Below are positions 49,233-50,725 of a stretch of 50,725 nt of DNA, in pieces. The DNA comes from CAZULF01 sp964621215. GTDB taxonomy: Bacteria > Pseudomonadota > Gammaproteobacteria > UBA1113. A program made the position numbers and the translations under genes. The stretch is from the NCBI GenBank assembly GCA_964621215.1, contig CAZULF010000002.1:1-50725 (forward strand). Direction: 5' to 3'. Under the pieces are notes generated by a model that was not told the origin of the DNA, ran no database searches, and worked only from the letters and a program-made list of their open reading frames with translations. The stretch's first letter is position 1, and every line of letters begins with the position of its first letter.

Positions 49233-50725
49233 TTATCTCACTAAAGGTGTCGTAGAAACATTTGCCTCGGTCATTGTGGGCGGAGTGAGCGGGCGTTGCC
49301 AAAATGTTTGACGTGCCAGATAATAACCCATAACGCAACCAGTAGCCGCAGCCACGGCTATCCCTAATGGACCACCGAGGACAGCCGCAACGGTGCTGAA
49401 AGCAGCAGCCGTCAGCACTATATGTGCAGCGTAATGCGTAAATATTTTTAAGTTATAACTGTGTTTGTATGTGTTAATATACTTTTCCACATGGTCGTGT
49501 AGTGCAGTGGGGTACAGTGGGCTTCGACAAAAAGTATCTAACGGAGTATTTTTTTCTATCGTTGTACTATGCATGTTTTTATAGTGGTTTCTACGAGAAG
49601 TCACGAGATATTGGACACAAGTATGGGTGTCAGTCGCAAAACTAATCATTTCCCGATATTCATTGACCAGTTGTAATAATGCTTTCGGATCCTGTCGGCG
49701 TGCATCATACTGTTTATGAGGGTCAGCAAACCACGTTCGGAGGTCATTACTGTTTTTTTGTTTATCTTCAAGTTGTTGAATGGCAACTTCCAGTGTTGGG
49801 ATGCTATTTGTTTCATAAACAGGTGCATTTTCCTGTCTCTGATAATACGCTAAAAGACATTTCAAGACCTGGATGGACTGCGTCAACAGTTGATTTAATG
49901 TCTCTAATTCGTTAAGTGTTGGACGTTGTTTATTGTTATTAACCGTATGCTCACTTATCTTAGCATCACAATCACAATACGCAACGAAATAAGCCACAGA
50001 TTTTAGAGCGCTTTGTCGTATTTCTTGCGAAATAATGGCTGTTTCTGTTGCGGTAATGTCCGATAAAAATGCATCAACCATGCGAATGGCATGTTCATAA
50101 TGAGCAGTATATTGTTCTGCCTCTGCCATATTGTGAGGTGGATTAGCCTCATCATGCCGCTGTTTTTCCTGCAGTTCTTGCAATAAGAAGTAGATGGTAT
50201 CCATCAAAACGGGGGCATTTTCTTTTTCTATACTGGTATGATAGCGGTATTTTGCTACTAAATCCGCAATTTTTTGTGCAAGACTATTTTTTGCAGTACT
50301 ATAACGTACAAAGAGGTTAATTGAGCTAAACGGTGAATGCACAAACGTATCGTTGCTCCTTATTTCCTCGATAACCGCATTGTTTGCTGTATTGGGCATT
50401 GACCGCAATTTTCCTATCACTTTTCTCGCCTGAGAATAATGACTTATACGATTATTTAATGTGGCAATATTATTGGTCGGATTAGCATCGTACTGGTTTT
50501 GTATTTCTTGCAGCTCCAACAATAAAAAGTCGATGATAGTTGGTAAGTATGTATATTCCAATGAAGTCGCAGGAATACGTTTTTTCTTCTTATTTAGCTG
50601 ATCGATTTCTTTGCTGAGGGCGTACTGTAAGTAGGGCAATAGAGTCGTATTTATTAATTTCAATGCGTAGTGTTGTTTTGCGTCTGGCTCAAGAGGAGCC
50701 TCAGACTTTAGGCTGTCATTGACGA
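49233..50725 (-). CDS. Kinase-effector paralogue, N-terminal part outside window
   Basis: 497 codons visible and open to the window edge; a TTG at 50663 is internal, since the frame continues upstream as KQHYALKLINT, matching KAYYASQLINT of the 7289-10339 protein. The two proteins align across the visible part: the internal ELQE-Q modules, KSVAYF-AYCDC, NSIPTLEVAIQQLEDKQKNS and the hydrophobic C-terminus GPLGIAVAAATGCVMGYYLA. Whether this copy also has the kinase domain cannot be seen. Starts just past the island boundary. Putative effector. Confidence 0.75.
   Translation of the reverse strand, partial: VNDSLKSEAPLEPDAKQHYALKLINTTLLPYLQYALSKEIDQLNKKKKRIPATSLEYTYLPTIIDFLLLELQEIQNQYDANPTNNIATLNNRISHYSQARKVIGKLRSMPNTANNAVIEEIRSNDTFVHSPFSSINLFVRYSTAKNSLAQKIADLVAKYRYHTSIEKENAPVLMDTIYFLLQELQEKQRHDEANPPHNMAEAEQYTAHYEHAIRMVDAFLSDITATETAIISQEIRQSALKSVAYFVAYCDCDAKISEHTVNNNKQRPTLNELETLNQLLTQSIQVLKCLLAYYQRQENAPVYETNSIPTLEVAIQQLEDKQKNSNDLRTWFADPHKQYDARRQDPKALLQLVNEYREMISFATDTHTCVQYLVTSRRNHYKNMHSTTIEKNTPLDTFCRSPLYPTALHDHVEKYINTYKHSYNLKIFTHYAAHIVLTAAAFSTVAAVLGGPLGIAVAAATGCVMGYYLARQTFWQRPLTPPTMTEANVSTTPLVR

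Overview
The window looks like the chromosome of a gammaproteobacterium of the order Legionellales, Coxiella/Legionella-like and probably host-associated. Three things point there. Conserved gammaproteobacterial gene orders are present (fabD-fabG-acpP-fabF-mltG-tmk-holB; pyrG-kdsA-eno-ftsB; yciO divergent from yciB-bolA). Between them sit large eukaryotic-like or low-complexity proteins: kinase-like, ankyrin-like and long coiled-coil proteins of the kind that are Dot/Icm effectors in this order. Three of these genes are preceded by tandem cTTAATatT-type sites resembling the PmrA box that controls Dot/Icm effectors in Legionella and Coxiella. The species cannot be named from the sequence alone.

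Layout. 1-7.2 kb: fatty-acid synthesis, cell-wall and DNA-replication operon. 7.3-11.2 kb: a divergent pair of putative effector genes sharing an upstream region with two PmrA-like boxes. 11.3-15.5 kb: CTP synthase, KDO-8-P synthase, enolase, FtsB. 15.5-18.9 kb: two unknown proteins, one Ser-rich and one ankyrin-like. 19-22.4 kb: a 3-oxoacid CoA-transferase pair and divergent lolCD. 22.4-24.2 kb: a tRNA remnant, an array of inverted half-sites and an ATPase/nuclease-like gene. 24.2-30.1 kb: a compact fadE-fadA-fadB beta-oxidation operon. 30.2-33.1 kb: an EmrAB-type efflux pump. 33.4-36.7 kb: a 1063-residue coiled-coil protein with a PmrA-like box. 36.8-39.7 kb: Bcr/CflA transporter, BolA, YciB, YciO. 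39.7-43 kb: a Ser-rich unknown protein and phosphomannomutase. 43.3-45.4 kb: an interrupted and an intact tRNA-Ser(CGA), then pncA-pncB for NAD salvage. 45.7-49.2 kb: a small island between an intact tRNA-Thr(CGT) and a 49-bp copy of its 3' part, carrying a nuclease-like gene, a trypco2-like gene and an AbiE toxin-antitoxin pair. 49.2 kb to the end: a second kinase-effector paralogue, cut by the window edge.

At least three families of palindromic elements are scattered through the window. Family A is based on GTCATGCCAGCGAAGGCTGG, family B on CGTCGTCCCGCGG...CCGCGGGATCC, and family C on TAGCCTGGATGGAGCG...ATCCGGG. They lie between genes, inside each other, at stop codons, and once in frame inside holB, where a 24-bp unit derived from family B has expanded to seven copies.

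The most noteworthy candidates are the tRNA-Thr island with its nuclease/trypco2 module, the shared spacing of the three PmrA-like promoters, the structured insertion exactly behind the anticodon of a tRNA-Ser copy, and the palindrome-derived repeat in holB.
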